NCBI GenBank assembly: GCA_964395045.1
Contig: CAYNBE010000177.1
Span: forward strand, 1 to 7,770
Origin: UBA1413 sp964395045
GTDB lineage: Bacteria; Bacteroidota; Bacteroidia; Bacteroidales; Prolixibacteraceae
Direction: 5' to 3'
Length of the DNA: 7,770 nt
The stretch's first letter is position 1. Every line of letters starts with the position of its first letter. Shown piece after piece: positions 6,784-7,770 of the stretch. The notes under the pieces were generated by a model that ran no database searches, was not told where the DNA came from, and saw nothing but the letters and a program-made list of their open reading frames with translations. Made by a program: the position numbers and the translations under genes.

Positions 6784-7770
6784 ATGAATTCAAACGAACC
6801 TGAAGATATATCTCAAAACGCGACTCCGCATTTAAAAAGAGCTTTGGGTTTGTGGGATCTGGTATTTTACGGAATAGTAGTCATCACAATAACTGCTCCC
6901 CTGCCAATTTTCGGGATTATCAGCAACCAGGCCAGAGGGCATGTTGTCACCAGCATTTTAATTGCCATGGTTGCCATGCTTTTTACAGCAATCAGCTATG
7001 GTAGGATGGCAGGAGTGTACCCTTTGGCCGGATCGGCATTTTCATATGTCGGCAGGTCAATCCATCCTGCGTTGGGTTTTCTCACAGGCTGGGGAATGGT
7101 GATGGATTACATGTTGAATCCGATTCTTTGTTCCATCTTTTGCAGTAAAACAATGATGAATATTCTGCCTGGGATTCCGTATGCAGTATTTGCCTTCTTT
7201 TTTGCACTTCTGTTTACCTTTCTGAATTTAAAAGGAATAAAAACAAATGCCAGAAACAATCAGATATTGATCATCCTCCTGAGTATAGTGGTACTGATAT
7301 TCATCGTCTACAGTATCCGGTACCTGTTTCATTTGCCGTCATCTGAGCCAGGCCGGTTTACCCGGCCATTTTATGATCCGTCGACTTTTTCACTTTCTTT
7401 GGTTTTATCGGGGACATCGATTGCTGCATTGACGTATATCGGTTTTGATGGTATTTCAACCCTTTCCGAAGAGGTCAGGAATCCCCGCCGGAATATAATG
7501 CTTGCTACGGTTCTGACCTGTCTGTTCACCGGGGTAATCGCCTCGGCCGAAGTTTACATTGCACAACTTGTCTGGGGTGAATGGGGTAACTTTCCTGATA
7601 TCGATACGGCCTTTGTATTTGTTGCCAGAAAAGCGGGTGGAAATTTTCTTTTCCACCTGCTTAATATTAGTTTGCTGGTATCGGCCATGGGGGCTGGAAT
7701 CGGGGCGATGCTGGGAGCTGCAAGGCTTTTATACGGCATGGGCAGGGAAACTGCCCTTCCGAAGAAGTTT
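6784..7770 (+). CDS. APC-superfamily permease, N-terminal 329 residues (cut by window edge)
   Basis: The frame is open from the ATG at 6784 to the end of the window, with no stop, so the C-terminal part lies outside. The protein is an inner-membrane secondary transporter of the amino acid-polyamine-organocation superfamily. A hydrophilic start (about 18 residues) is followed by LKRALGLWDLVFYGI leading into TM1, then about seven further hydrophobic segments, near 54-76, 93-118, 132-149, 158-180, 204-222, 238-262 and 290-312. Family signatures are PLAGSAFSYVGR (80-91), TYIGFDGISTLSEEVRNP (217-234) and ARLLYGMGRETALPKKF at the edge. The FDGISTLSEE stretch resembles putrescine-importer-like members, so an amine or amino acid is the most likely cargo. 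Co-location with the aminotransferase suggests it imports the compound that enzyme uses, which is inference. The gap from the isomerase-like gene is 31 bases and holds no clear promoter. Confidence 0.9.
   Translation, partial: MNSNEPEDISQNATPHLKRALGLWDLVFYGIVVITITAPLPIFGIISNQARGHVVTSILIAMVAMLFTAISYGRMAGVYPLAGSAFSYVGRSIHPALGFLTGWGMVMDYMLNPILCSIFCSKTMMNILPGIPYAVFAFFFALLFTFLNLKGIKTNARNNQILIILLSIVVLIFIVYSIRYLFHLPSSEPGRFTRPFYDPSTFSLSLVLSGTSIAALTYIGFDGISTLSEEVRNPRRNIMLATVLTCLFTGVIASAEVYIAQLVWGEWGNFPDIDTAFVFVARKAGGNFLFHLLNISLLVSAMGAGIGAMLGAARLLYGMGRETALPKKF

Overview
The window looks like a carbohydrate or amino-compound utilisation locus from a member of the Bacteroidota. The evidence is a moderate, AT-leaning base composition, matches to the Bacteroidota -7 promoter element TAnnTTTG upstream of the transcription units, weak or absent Shine-Dalgarno sites at the start codons, a secreted lipoprotein glycosidase, and an AraC-type regulator with the cupin plus double-HTH layout common in that phylum. 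No phylogenetic marker gene is present, so this assignment is inference.

Layout: the left half is read on the minus strand. From upstream to downstream it holds an AraC-family regulator (3526-4392) interrupted by one in-frame TGA, a xylose-isomerase-like TIM-barrel protein (2344-3375), and a large GH36-like (alpha-galactosidase clan) lipoprotein (46-2187). The right half is read on the plus strand: a DegT/DnrJ/EryC1/StrS-type PLP aminotransferase (4574-5881), a hydroxypyruvate-isomerase-like TIM-barrel protein (5943-6752), and an APC-superfamily permease (from 6784) cut off by the right edge. The two halves diverge from a 181-base intergenic region (4393-4573) carrying an exact TAnnTTTG match on each strand. 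No gap between genes exceeds 300 bases. Bases 1-45 hold nothing I can identify. I saw no tRNA, rRNA, CRISPR array, insertion sequence or convincing intrinsic terminator.

Working model (inference): the lipoprotein glycosidase releases a sugar or sugar-like unit outside the cytoplasm, the APC permease brings in a small, probably amine-bearing compound, and the aminotransferase and two TIM-barrel isomerases interconvert amino, keto and hydroxy forms of a sugar, cyclitol or small polyol. The substrate cannot be read from the sequence. The enzymes are variants of known families. The xylose-isomerase-like protein has His where a metal-ligand Asp is expected. The hydroxypyruvate-isomerase-like protein has the His seen in ketose 3-epimerases in place of the family's usual Gln. 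The GH36-like enzyme keeps a nucleophile candidate but lacks the usual acid/base segment. Together with the broken regulator, these are the main points worth a second look.
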